Shown piece after piece: positions 22,277 through 30,362 of a stretch of 64,000 nt of DNA. Position 1 is the stretch's first letter. Each line of letters starts with the position of its first letter. The position numbers and the translations under genes were made by a program. A model generated the notes under the pieces. That model saw only the letters and a list, made by a program, of their open reading frames with translations, did not search any database and was not told the DNA's origin. This DNA is from Micromonospora sp. WMMA1947. GTDB taxonomy: Bacteria; Actinomycetota; Actinomycetes; Mycobacteriales; Micromonosporaceae. Location: NCBI RefSeq assembly GCF_027497355.1, contig NZ_CP114909.1:868001-932000 (forward strand), read 5' to 3'.

Positions 22277-24682
22277 TTGACCGAACCGGCCCCGTCCCCC
22301 GAGCCGTCCCGTACCGCCCCGGCGGCCGGGCCCGCGCCGGGTGACGTCCCCGCCCCCACGCAGCCGTACCTGCTGGTGCTGCCCACCATGGAGGGCGCGC
22401 CCGCGCCGGTGCCCTGGCCCGGCGTCGAGGGACAACCCGGCTGGGCGATTCCGGTCAGCGTGCCGCCCGGCACCCAGGGGTACGCGTTGTTCCTCCCGCT
22501 GGTCCCCGCGCCCGGCCAGCCGGCGGCGGCGGTGCCCGCCCAGGCGACGGCTCCCGCCGCCGAGCGCTCCCCGGCGGAGGGCGCCGCCCCGGCCACCGGC
22601 GCGAGCGGCACCACCGCTGCCCCGGCCACACCGGCAGAGGGCTCGGTTCCTTACGCCGCCGCGAGCGACCCGACCGCCTCGGCCGGGTCTACACCGATCG
22701 ACGGCGGTGCGCCGGCAGCAGCCGGGGCTGGGAAGCGCGTCGCCGACCGTCCGGCGGGCGGAGAGCCTGTCGCCGCCCCGCCGGACGCCGTTCCGGCGGC
22801 TCGCCGGGAGCAGGCGGGCGCAACGTCCTCGGCCACCGGCGACGCCGCATCGTCCACCCCGGATGCCGGCCCGGATACTCCTGCCGGATCCCCCGGCACG
22901 CCAGCGGCTACCGGCCCGTCCGGCGCCACGCCGGCGCCTCCCGCCGGTGCGCAGACGCCTGTCCCCTCTCCGGGTGCGCAGCCTGTCTCCGGAGCATGGA
23001 CCGCGCCGGGCGCGCAGCCGACCACCGGGCCGCAGCCCGCGCCGGGTACTCAGCGCGCTCCGGGCACCCCGCCTCCGCACGGCGGTGGGCTGGCGCCCGC
23101 GCCGCCGTACCCGGGAATGGGGTGGAGCGGTCACCCGCAGGCGCCGGTCTGGGCGCCGCGACCGCCGGTGCCGCGGACCTCGTTCCTCGGCACGAAGTGG
23201 CCCGGTCCGAAGGCGGCGACCGGGCGGGCCGTACCCCTCGCGGTGCTGGCCGCCGCGGTCGGCAGCGCGGTCTTCGTGCCGCTCGGCCGCGTCGGCGTCG
23301 GCTGGTTCCTGGGGTGGCTCACGCTCACGCTCGCGGTGGTGCTGGCAGTCCGGTCGAAGACCGCGGACCTGCCGCGCGCCGACAAGCTCATCCGGGCCGG
23401 GTGGGCGACTGCGGCGCTGGCCCTGATCGCCGTTCCGGCGTTCCGCAACGCCTGGTGGCTCGTGACGTTCTGCGTGCTCGGCGCGCTCGGCTGCGCCACC
23501 CTCGCGATCATCGGCGGGCGGCTCGTGCGCTCGATCCTGTTCGGCCTGGTGGCCACGCCGTTCGCGGCGTTGCGCGGCCTGCCCTGGGTACGCCGGCACG
23601 TCACCGCCTCGCCACAGGAGGCGACGGTCCGCAAGGTGACTGTCTCGGTGGTCGCCACGGTCGTGGTGCTCGTGGTCTTCGGCAGCCTGCTCGCGTCGGC
23701 CGACGCGGCGTTCTCCGAGGCGCTCGGTTCGCTCGTCCCCGAGATCAACATCGGTACGGTGTTCGGCTGGCTGTTCCTCGCCGTGGTGGGCGGTCTGATC
23801 GCTGTCGCCGCGCTCTACACGCTCGCCGCACCGCCCGATCTGTCCACCGTGGACCGCGAGGGTGAGCGTCGCCTCGGCCTGCTGGAGTGGGCCCCGGCCA
23901 TCGGCGCGCTCACGCTGCTGTTCGCCGGGTTCGTGGTGGTGCAGTTCACCATGCTCTTCGGCGGGCAGCGGCACGTGCAGCGGGTCGCCGGGCTCAGCTA
24001 CGCCGAGTACGCGCGCAGCGGCTTCTGGCAGCTGCTCTTCGTCACGCTGCTGACGGTGGCGGTGCTCGGCGGGGTGAGCCGCTGGGCGCGCCGGGAGCAG
24101 CCGGTCGAGCGGATCCTGCTGCGCGTGCTGCTCGGGCTGATCAGCGCGCTGAGCGTGGTGATCGTGGCGTCGGCGCTGTCCCGGATGTGGACGTACCAGA
24201 AGGTCTACAGCTTCACCGGCGAACGGATCTTCGTGATGGCGTTCGAGATGCTGCTCGGCACGGTCTTCCTGATGATCCTCGCGGCCGGCATCAAATGGCG
24301 GGGCCGGTGGATTCCCGGCACCACGCTCGCGCTGGCTGTCGCGATGCTGCTCGGTCTGGCCGTACTCAACCCGGAGAACTACGTCGCCCGCCGCAACACC
24401 CTGCGGTACGAGCAGACCGGCAAGATCGACGCCTGGTACCTGCGGGCGCTGTCCGCCGACGCCACCCCGGCGCTCGCCAAGCTCCCCGACCCGGTACGCC
24501 GGTGCACGCTGAGCTGGATCGCCGACGACCTCGCCGAACCCGACCCCTGGTACGCCTGGAACCTGGGCCGCCAGCGTGCCCGCAAGGCACTGGAGGAGGT
24601 CGGCCCGCAGGCGATCGGCGGCCCGAAGGACTGCCGCCGGGCCGACCAGTTCGACCTGCCGAAGACCCGGCGTCCCCGCTGA
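22277..24682 (+). CDS. Large membrane protein with Pro/Ala-rich N-terminus (DUF4173/DUF4153-like)
   Basis: This protein of about 801 residues has a first 305 residues that are low-complexity Pro/Ala/Gly/Thr with no predicted fold. The rest holds about twelve membrane segments, with PRTSFLGTKWPGPK at the entry, and ends in a soluble tail with CTLSWIADDLAEPDPWYAWNLGRQRARKAL, which matches the DUF4173/DUF4153 family. No function is established. TTG 22277 is chosen because GAGGAG lies six bases upstream; in-frame GTG starts further up have no SD. A TAGAGT -10-like box lies near 22243. The gap 22123-22276 shows no gene. Confidence 0.75.
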   Translation: MTEPAPSPEPSRTAPAAGPAPGDVPAPTQPYLLVLPTMEGAPAPVPWPGVEGQPGWAIPVSVPPGTQGYALFLPLVPAPGQPAAAVPAQATAPAAERSPAEGAAPATGASGTTAAPATPAEGSVPYAAASDPTASAGSTPIDGGAPAAAGAGKRVADRPAGGEPVAAPPDAVPAARREQAGATSSATGDAASSTPDAGPDTPAGSPGTPAATGPSGATPAPPAGAQTPVPSPGAQPVSGAWTAPGAQPTTGPQPAPGTQRAPGTPPPHGGGLAPAPPYPGMGWSGHPQAPVWAPRPPVPRTSFLGTKWPGPKAATGRAVPLAVLAAAVGSAVFVPLGRVGVGWFLGWLTLTLAVVLAVRSKTADLPRADKLIRAGWATAALALIAVPAFRNAWWLVTFCVLGALGCATLAIIGGRLVRSILFGLVATPFAALRGLPWVRRHVTASPQEATVRKVTVSVVATVVVLVVFGSLLASADAAFSEALGSLVPEINIGTVFGWLFLAVVGGLIAVAALYTLAAPPDLSTVDREGERRLGLLEWAPAIGALTLLFAGFVVVQFTMLFGGQRHVQRVAGLSYAEYARSGFWQLLFVTLLTVAVLGGVSRWARREQPVERILLRVLLGLISALSVVIVASALSRMWTYQKVYSFTGERIFVMAFEMLLGTVFLMILAAGIKWRGRWIPGTTLALAVAMLLGLAVLNPENYVARRNTLRYEQTGKIDAWYLRALSADATPALAKLPDPVRRCTLSWIADDLAEPDPWYAWNLGRQRARKALEEVGPQAIGGPKDCRRADQFDLPKTRRPR

Positions 24683-24689
24683 CGTCACC

Positions 24690-24719
24690 GGCCGGGCCGC
24701 GAATCCACGCGGCCCGGCC
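24690..24719. terminator. Bidirectional hairpin between convergent genes
   Basis: GGCCGGGCCGCG (24690-24701) and CGCGGCCCGGCC (24708-24719) form a perfect 12-bp stem with the loop AATCCA. It lies 7 bp past the DUF4173-like stop and 7 bp from the VOC stop. Confidence 0.8.
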
Positions 24720-24726
24720 GGCCCGG

Positions 24727-25068
24727 TCAGGCCGGGCCGCCGCCGAAGCCGATCTCGTTGCCGTCCGGGTCGTGGAAGATCACCTTGCGGACGCCGTTGT
24801 CGTAGGTCTCCCGCGAGGACGGCGTCAGACCACGGTCGGCGATCGCCGCGACGCGGGAGTCGAGATCGTCGACGAAGACCGTCTGCATGGCATGCCCGGC
24901 GTGCCCGGGCCGCACCTCGATGTAGAGGTACCGGTGCTCGGCCAGCTCCCACACCGCCTCGTGGTCGTTCGGCAGGAACTGCGGCGGCGCGCCGAGCAGG
25001 CGCTCGTACCAGTCCGTCGCCACCGCGAGGTCGCGCACCGGGACGCCGGCGAACAGGTCGACAGTCAT
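24727..25068 (-). CDS. VOC-superfamily (glyoxalase/bleomycin-resistance-like) protein
   Basis: This 113-residue single VOC module has the fold start LFAGVPVRDLAVATDWYERLLG, the metal-site-like Glu/His text in the middle (HRYLYIEVRPGHAGHAMQTVFVDDLD) and the family ending FHDPDGNEIGF. Members include glyoxalases, dioxygenases and drug-binding proteins; the reaction here is unknown. ATG 25068 overlaps the stop of the upstream AraC-type gene (ATGA), so the two are co-translated. The AraC-like protein is therefore its likely regulator or operon partner. Confidence 0.85.
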   Translation of the reverse strand: MTVDLFAGVPVRDLAVATDWYERLLGAPPQFLPNDHEAVWELAEHRYLYIEVRPGHAGHAMQTVFVDDLDSRVAAIADRGLTPSSRETYDNGVRKVIFHDPDGNEIGFGGGPA

Positions 25069-26045
25069 CCGGTCAATCTAGCGGCGTCGACGTGGCCGCG
25101 CGGGCTCACGCCGTACCGGCGTTTGAACGCCGCACTCAGGGCGAACGAAGAGCCGTAGCCGACTCGGCGGGCGACCGCGCCGACGGTTGCGCCGGGCTCG
25201 CGGAGCAGGTCGGCCGCGAGCGCCAGCCGCCAGCCCGTCAGGTACGCCATGGGCGGCTCACCGAGCAGCGCGGTGAAGCGCCGGGCCAGCGCCGCCCGGG
25301 ACATCCCCACCTCCACGGCGAGCGACGCCACCGTCCACGGCCGGGCCGGGTCGTGGTGCAGCATCCGCAGCGCGCGGCCGACCACCGGATCGGCGTACGC
25401 CCGGTACCAGGCGGGCGCGGCGGCGCCCGGCCGGGCGAGCCACTCCCGCAGCGCGGCGATGAGCAGCAGGTCGAGCAGGCGGTCCAGCACCGCCTCCTGA
25501 CCGGGGTCGTCCTTGACGATCTCCGCGGCCAGCAGCGGCACCAGCGGTGTGTCCCAGGACTCGCGCCGCACCACCGCGAGCGGCGGCAGCGCGTCCAGCA
25601 GCCGCCGCCCGACCGTCCCCCGCACCGGGTACGTGCCGGTGAGCAGCACGGTCCGGCCGTCCGGCCCGTTGCCCCAGGTGCGTACGCCCCACCGGGTCAT
25701 CGCGAACAGCTCGCGTCCGTCCGGCGTGGTGCAGCGCTGACCCGGGTGCACCACCACCTGCGGCGCCGTGGCCGGATCGTCCGCCACGGTGTACGGGGCC
25801 GGCCCGCGCACGATCGCCACGTCACCGGCGGTCAGCCGCGCGGCGTCACCCTCCTCCGGCACGATCCAGCCGTCGCCCCGCACCACGGCGACAAGCGTGA
25901 GCGGCGCCTCGTCCCGGATCAACATCGACCAGGGCGGGGTGAGGATCGAGCGCAGCAGGAAGGCGCCCCGCGCCCGGGGACCGTCGAGCAGGCCGGAGAC
26001 GGCGTCCACGAGACGATTGAACACAGGATCGCGCGTCCTGACCAT
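25065..26045 (-). CDS. AraC-family regulator with cupin-type sensor domain
   Basis: This 326-residue regulator has an N-terminal cupin_6-like ligand domain (about 1-190; SMLIRDEAPLTLVAVVRGDGWIVPEEGD, GDVAIVRGPAPYTV) and a C-terminal AraC DNA-binding domain. The latter has WTVASLAVEVGMSRAALARRFTALLGEPPMAYLTGWRL and VGAVARRVGYGSSFALSAAFKRRYGVSP. ATG 26045 is 34 bp from the divergent DUF1772-like gene, so one short promoter region serves both directions. It is coupled to the downstream VOC gene. The inducer is unknown. Confidence 0.9.
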   Translation of the reverse strand: MVRTRDPVFNRLVDAVSGLLDGPRARGAFLLRSILTPPWSMLIRDEAPLTLVAVVRGDGWIVPEEGDAARLTAGDVAIVRGPAPYTVADDPATAPQVVVHPGQRCTTPDGRELFAMTRWGVRTWGNGPDGRTVLLTGTYPVRGTVGRRLLDALPPLAVVRRESWDTPLVPLLAAEIVKDDPGQEAVLDRLLDLLLIAALREWLARPGAAAPAWYRAYADPVVGRALRMLHHDPARPWTVASLAVEVGMSRAALARRFTALLGEPPMAYLTGWRLALAADLLREPGATVGAVARRVGYGSSFALSAAFKRRYGVSPRGHVDAARLTG

Positions 26046-26079
26046 GGGCCGTCTCACCGCGCGGCGGTTCGATGAGGAC

Positions 26080-26568
26080 ATGCGACTCGTACAACAACTG
26101 ACGCTGGTCGGCGCCACAGTCGGGGCCGGCCTGATGGCGGGCCTGTTCGCCGCGTTCGCGTACGCCGTGATGCCGGCGCTGCGCGGCGCGGACGACCGCA
26201 CGTTCGTGGACGCGATGCAGCGCATCAACGTCACCATCGTCAACGGCTGGTTCCTGCTGGCGTTCCTGGGTACGCCGGTGCTCGCAGCGCTCGCGGCGGT
26301 GCCGGCGTGGCGCGGGGCGACCAGGCCGGCGCTGCCGTGGATCATCGCCGGGCTGGCCCTGTACCTGGTGATGTTCGTCGTCACGGTGGCGGTGAACGTG
26401 CCGTTGAACGACGCGCTCGCGGCGGCCGGTACGGCGGATCTCGGTGCGGCACGGGAGCGCTTCGAGTCCGCCTGGGTCACCTGGAACGTGGTCCGGACGC
26501 TGGCGAGCACTGCCGGGTTCGGCGCGTTGTGCTGGGCGCTGGTGCTCGCGGGCCGGGCGACCGGTTGA
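26080..26568 (+). CDS. DUF1772-like four-helix membrane protein
   Basis: This 162-residue protein has four membrane segments (about 7-30, 52-72, 83-105 and 138-158) and the conserved FAYAVMPALRGADDRTFVDAMQRIN between the first two, as in DUF1772 (anthrone-oxygenase-like) proteins. NVPLNDALAAA and RFESAWVTWNVVRT are also family text. Its function is not established for most members. ATG 26080 is preceded by GATGAGGA. It is divergent from, and probably controlled by, the AraC-like regulator. Confidence 0.85.
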   Translation: MRLVQQLTLVGATVGAGLMAGLFAAFAYAVMPALRGADDRTFVDAMQRINVTIVNGWFLLAFLGTPVLAALAAVPAWRGATRPALPWIIAGLALYLVMFVVTVAVNVPLNDALAAAGTADLGAARERFESAWVTWNVVRTLASTAGFGALCWALVLAGRATG

Positions 26569-26605
26569 GCCGCTCGGGCCGGCGGAAACGGCTCCGGCCA
26601 GTCTG

Positions 26606-27085
26606 CTACGACCGGTCTTCGGTCAGCGGCAGGTAGCTCTCCGGCAGCCAGCGGACGACCACCTTCGGGAAGAGCGTCCCGCCGAGCCGGCGGTAGAAGC
26701 GCTGCGCGGCCTCGTTCTCCGGCTTCACCTCCCAGCGGATGACGAGCCGGTCGGCGGCGGCCCGCTCGGCCAGCGCGACCATGAGGTGCCGCCCCACGCC
26801 GCCGTCCCGCGCCTCGGCGCGGACGAACAGGTCGTCGAGCGCGAGGATGTCCTCACCGCTCCACATGTGCAGGCGCCGCTGCGCGGAGACGTAGCCGAGC
26901 ACCTCGCCGTCCCGCTCGGCCAGCAGGACCGTCACGTCGGCACGGCCGAGCACCTCACGCCACCGGTCAGGGCTGGTGCCGACGTGCTCGCTCTCGCCCT
27001 CGTGGGCAGCGATCTCCCGGACCAGGGCGTCCACCACGGCCGCGTCGTCCGGGCCGGCCTGTCGGATGCGGATGGCGTCGTTCAC
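26606..27085 (-). CDS. GNAT acetyltransferase
   Basis: This 159-residue protein has a complete GNAT fold. It begins IRIRQAGPDDAAVVDALVREI, has LLAERDGEVLGYVSAQR as central strands, and ALDDLFVRAEARDGGVGRHLMVALAERA as the acetyl-CoA loop (RDGGVGRHL replaces the usual Q/RxxGxG/A). RWEVKPENEAAQRFYRRLG closes the domain. The substrate is unknown. GTG 27085 is selected because GGGAG lies five to nine bases upstream; the frame extends further without support. Confidence 0.85.
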   Translation of the reverse strand: MNDAIRIRQAGPDDAAVVDALVREIAAHEGESEHVGTSPDRWREVLGRADVTVLLAERDGEVLGYVSAQRRLHMWSGEDILALDDLFVRAEARDGGVGRHLMVALAERAAADRLVIRWEVKPENEAAQRFYRRLGGTLFPKVVVRWLPESYLPLTEDRS

Positions 27086-27443
27086 GGTACTCTCCCTCGC
27101 GTAGGACCTCATGATCATCCTCTGCAGGGCATGCCCGCTGATCCGACATTCGGCCGACGCTGGCCAGCATCTCCGCCGCAACGTCGCCCCCGCTCCCCTC
27201 CGGCAGGATTGCGACATGCTCGGCGCAGCCAGTAGGGATCATCGGCCAACTCCGGCCCGCGCCGTTCAGCGACCGGCCCTTCGTCAGGCCATGGACGCAA
27301 TCGACAGGACAAGTGCTGAATTTCCGCAACCGTCAAGCCCATTTCCGACAGGCCGCCGGGAGCGTATCAGCGATAAGCAAATGCGCCGGGTGAGCGTCGC
27401 AGCTGGTCGACGATTTTGCCGGCCAGCTGCGACGACCCTCAGA
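27086..27443. other. Gene-poor stretch, possible decayed coding sequence
   Basis: No convincing gene was found. Open frames exist on both strands (for example 27115-27342 on the minus strand, and a frame running from 27329 into the GNAT gene), but none has a good start, a recognisable fold or a partner. Base composition is visibly less G/C-rich than the flanks, as in the region that follows to about 29.3 kb. Confidence 0.4.
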
Positions 27444-27956
27444 TCAGCCGAGCGAGACGTAGCAATTTACGCCGTCTGATTCGCGGTAGCAGTGAGCATT
27501 CTCGTTGTCCTGAATCCGGGTGTAGACGTTAGCGCCCACTCGACGCCAGGAGCCGTCGCGGGATTGCACCCAGTACGCCTCGCTCTGCATCGTGAAGACA
27601 TCGGTGTCGTTCCAGACGGTCCAACTGTAAGTACGGCCGTTCATGCTGGCAGTTGTGCAGTTGTTGTTGCTGTCCAGGTAGTTGTAGGTCGAGCCAGCGT
27701 TCTTGTTCCAGACATCGCAGTTGCCGCCCTGCCCATTCGGGCTGAAGCTGAGGCCCTTGGCGATGACCAGGCCCTGGATGCTGTCATGCCGGATAACGTC
27801 TCCGCCCACGACCATCGGCTGAACGTCGTCCGAGGACGCCGGAAGCGGCGCAGAGGGGGCGGCCGAGGCAGGGCCACCGAGGACCGCCGTCCCCAGCGAG
27901 GCGACAGCGGCCAGCGCCACCAACGATGGAGCGGATCGGAACTTGATAACAGACAT
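27444..27956 (-). CDS. Small secreted protein of unknown function
   Basis: This 170-residue exported protein is not recognised. A signal peptide spans about residues 1-32 (positive VIKFRS, hydrophobic VALAAVASLGTAVLGG, then ASAAPSA). The mature part is rich in Asn, Ser, Tyr and Trp, with four cysteines (GNCDVW, NNCTTAS, HCYRES, NCYVS) that could form two disulfides. ATG 27956 is chosen over ATG 27962 because GGGAGG lies six bases before it and touches the other. Codons are less G/C-biased than in neighbours, suggesting a recent arrival. Confidence 0.75.
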   Translation of the reverse strand: MSVIKFRSAPSLVALAAVASLGTAVLGGPASAAPSAPLPASSDDVQPMVVGGDVIRHDSIQGLVIAKGLSFSPNGQGGNCDVWNKNAGSTYNYLDSNNNCTTASMNGRTYSWTVWNDTDVFTMQSEAYWVQSRDGSWRRVGANVYTRIQDNENAHCYRESDGVNCYVSLG

Positions 27957-28085
27957 GTGCATCCTCCCGTGACGGCGATCTGGATCTCAGAGCGCCACGA
28001 GAGATTTTCGCATGCGCATGCTTCGCTGCGCTGCCCCGCCCGTACGATCAGTAGTCATTTTTTTCGATGGTCCGAAAAATCCGAA

Positions 28086-28967
28086 TCATCTCACCGCAGG
28101 GACAGGCGTGGTACGCGGAACACGACGAGCAATGGCACCCGCGAGAGACAAGGTGAATGCGGTACAGGTGGTAAGCAAAGCGGGAAGGCCCTTGAGTTGC
28201 TCAGCCAGGTCCGCGGCGGCGCCGGGCGAACCGAAGTCGTATGCCGCCAGGGTCATCGGATACCACCAGTAGGACGCCGGTGCGCCATCCGTCGAGTCGA
28301 AGGCAGCGTAGGCGACAAAAGTCAAATCCAATACGGCGATTCCTGCGATGACCATCGCAAGAAGGACGAAGGACCACGGAAGTCGTGGCGTGAGTCGCGC
28401 CACGACCATCACCAGTGCGGTCAGCAGCAGTCCCCACGAGACGGTAGCGGCGGCGACGGCCAGCCTGGCTTCTCCGAGAGCCTCCCCCACAATGGGAACC
28501 GACGACAGGGCGAGGATGCCGGAGGCAAGTAGAGCCGGAACGATCCACAGCCAGCGCGACATTGACGGCTCCCGGCTCACCCGCCACCCCAGCCAGGCGG
28601 CGGCGGCGATCACCGGCACGACGCCGAGCGCAGTCACCGAGGCAACGACCGCCTGACTGGCACCCCCGTCGATGGTGGCCACGACAAGGATGCTGACGGA
28701 CGCAGCAATCAGCAGCGCCACGCCGAGCACCAGTGGAACAACCAGCACACCGGCCGCCCTGGGTACGCGCGAGCGCGACTGTGGCACGGACATAAGGCTC
28801 CCCTGCTCGATGAGGGCACACCACGCGACGTCGGCAAGGTCGCGCGCCGGCCTGGACGATTCGGTCAACAACTCGGCGATCTCCTCGCCGTAACGCTCAC
28901 GAACAGCCTTCGGATACATCGCCAACGCCAGGCGCACCATAGAAGCTCGTCGAACAGCCAGCATCAC
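28086..28967 (-). CDS. Multi-pass membrane protein, partner of PadR regulator
   Basis: This 293-residue protein has a short soluble N-terminus (about 1-60; LALAMYPKAVRERYGEEIAELLTESSRPARDLADVAW). That stretch resembles the helical prefix domain common in membrane proteins encoded next to PadR regulators. About six membrane segments follow. Its function is unknown; a transporter-like or sensor role is possible. It overlaps the PadR gene by 4 bp (ATGA, 28964-28967), so both come from one operon. Codon use is milder in G/C than in core genes of the window. Confidence 0.7.
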   Translation of the reverse strand: MMLAVRRASMVRLALAMYPKAVRERYGEEIAELLTESSRPARDLADVAWCALIEQGSLMSVPQSRSRVPRAAGVLVVPLVLGVALLIAASVSILVVATIDGGASQAVVASVTALGVVPVIAAAAWLGWRVSREPSMSRWLWIVPALLASGILALSSVPIVGEALGEARLAVAAATVSWGLLLTALVMVVARLTPRLPWSFVLLAMVIAGIAVLDLTFVAYAAFDSTDGAPASYWWYPMTLAAYDFGSPGAAADLAEQLKGLPALLTTCTAFTLSLAGAIARRVPRTTPVPAVR

Positions 28968-29278
28968 GCCAACCCCAGACGAGTCAGGCCTCGTGCTGCC
29001 ACTGACCGCATGCGCCGCAGCTCGACGCCGAGCGCCTCCCGGCCCGCGGTCGTCAGCTGATAGGGCTTACGTCGCTCAAGCGCGGGCAGGGCCTCGATAT
29101 AGCCATGTTCCTCGAGACGGCGGATTGCACCGTACAGGGTCCCAGGTCCTGGGCGCTCACTGGTCAGCTCGGCGATATCTCGCTGAATGGCGTAGCCGTG
29201 CGCCGGGCCGGCGGCAAGGCTGATCATGACAAGAAGAGCCGGTTCGGAGAATCGTCCAAGGTCAGAGAGGCCTACCAT
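28964..29278 (-). CDS. PadR-family transcriptional regulator
   Basis: This 104-residue protein has the PadR winged helix: FSEPALLVMISLAAGPAHGYAIQRDIAELTSERPGPGTLYGAIRRLEEHGYIEA, followed by the wing and the short helix EALGVELRRMRSVAARGL. It is the short (subfamily 2-like) form. ATG 29278 is preceded by GGAGG at a 5-base spacing. It is first in an operon with a membrane protein, the usual PadR arrangement in which the regulator represses its own operon. A palindrome 14 bp upstream is the candidate operator. Confidence 0.9.
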   Translation of the reverse strand: MVGLSDLGRFSEPALLVMISLAAGPAHGYAIQRDIAELTSERPGPGTLYGAIRRLEEHGYIEALPALERRKPYQLTTAGREALGVELRRMRSVAARGLTRLGLA

Positions 29279-29291
29279 CGCGCCCTCCTAT

Positions 29292-29332
29292 TACGTTGAA
29301 CGTAGCATCCATCGACGGACAGGCAGTGTCAA
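29292..29332 (-). promoter_or_regulatory. Candidate PadR operator and promoter
   Basis: TACGTT-G-AACGTA (29292-29304) is a perfect 6-bp inverted repeat around one base, 13 bp before the PadR start codon. A TTGACA box on the minus strand lies at 29327-29332. The -10 box is not clear. Repressor binding here would block the PadR/membrane-protein operon (inference). Confidence 0.5.
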
Positions 29333-29460
29333 GCCCTCGGCGCGAGGAAGGAGGGGAGGAAGACGTGCCACGGAACGAGGCGAACCGGCTTTCCTGCACC
29401 CGGTTCCAGAGACGACGAAGGGCGCCCGCCGCTTCCGACAGACGCCCTGATCGCTAAGGG

Positions 29461-29533
29461 TGGAGCCGAGGGGACTCGAACCCCTGACCCCCACACTGCC
29501 AGTGTGGTGCGCTACCAGCTGCGCCACGGCCCC
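29461..29533 (-). tRNA. tRNA-Ala (anticodon GGC)
   Basis: This 73-nt cloverleaf has acceptor GGGGCCG/CGGCTCC with the G3-U70 wobble that marks alanine tRNAs. The D arm is GCGC-AGCTGGTA-GCGC and the anticodon stem is CCACA/TGTGG. The loop CTGGCAG gives anticodon GGC (codons GCC/GCT), and the T arm is AGGGG-TTCGAGT-CCCCT with discriminator A. CCA is not encoded. It borders the lower-GC patch on its 3' side. Confidence 0.95.
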
Positions 29534-29623
29534 TTGCGGTCGTCCCCGGTCGCCCGGGCACGGAGAGAACTATACACACGCCGACCGGCATGGTCATCTC
29601 GCGGGGGGTGCCCCGCACCCGGC

Positions 29624-30223
29624 TCAGTTCAGTGCCACGTCCGGCGGGAAGTGGGCCACCGCCGCCATCATGCCGCCCTGCCGGCGCAGCACCATCGGCC
29701 AGAGATCATCCGGCCGGTCGACGAAGGCGTCACCGGGCAGGGCGTCGAACACGAACCAGGAGCCCTCCTCGATCTCACGCTCCACCTGCCCGGCACCCCA
29801 GCCGGAGTAGCCGGCGAACACCCGGATCCCGCCGACGGCCTCGCGCAGCTTCTCCGGGTCGACCGAGAGGTCGATGGTGCCGACCGCGCCGGAGACGCGG
29901 TGGAAGCCCTTGACCGGGCGGACGGGGTGTCGCATGCGGGCCAGGCAGATGGCCGAGTCGGGCTGCACCGGGCCGCCCTCGAACAGCACCGCCGGGTCGC
30001 CGGCCAGGTCGCTCCAGTCGCCGAGCACGTCGGCCACCGAGACCTCGGTGGCCCGGTTCAGCACCACCCCGAGGGCGCCGCCGGGTTCGTGGGCGACGAG
30101 CAGCACGACCGTACGGTCGAAGTTCGGATCCTTGAGCCCGGGTGTCGCGACCAGCAGTCGTCCGGTCATCGACTCCATGGCTCGGCCACCGATCGCCTGC
30201 CCCTCACCCTGCATCTCCGACAC
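29624..30223 (-). CDS. YqgE/AlgH family protein
   Basis: This 199-residue protein has the AlgH signature set: GRLLVATPGLKDPNFDRTVVLLVAHEPGGALGVVLNRAT near the start, then VLFEGGPVQPDSAICLAR and GIRVFAGYSGWGAGQVEREI. The family is widely conserved with no agreed biochemical role. GTG 30223 gives the longest product; internal ATGs at 30214 and at the MTGRLLVATP position are possible starts. It is transcribed away from the MTA phosphorylase gene. The region 30224-30362 holds the divergent promoters and no gene. Confidence 0.9.
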   Translation of the reverse strand: MSEMQGEGQAIGGRAMESMTGRLLVATPGLKDPNFDRTVVLLVAHEPGGALGVVLNRATEVSVADVLGDWSDLAGDPAVLFEGGPVQPDSAICLARMRHPVRPVKGFHRVSGAVGTIDLSVDPEKLREAVGGIRVFAGYSGWGAGQVEREIEEGSWFVFDALPGDAFVDRPDDLWPMVLRRQGGMMAAVAHFPPDVALN

Positions 30224-30362
30224 CCGTCAGCCGTGTGCCCGTACGGGCCCGAGGCTGTCGACCGTCCACCCTGTCAACGCCATGTCACGCACCATAGCCT
30301 GCGTCCGGCCCGCTGGTTAAGGTCTGACGGCGGGTGATCGCGACGGATCGAGGGAGGGCCGG

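Noticed and set aside
27115..27342. Small gene upstream of the GNAT gene (minus strand)
   Set aside because: No ribosome-binding site, no family resemblance, and Arg/Gly-rich composition typical of a shadow frame; at most a remnant.
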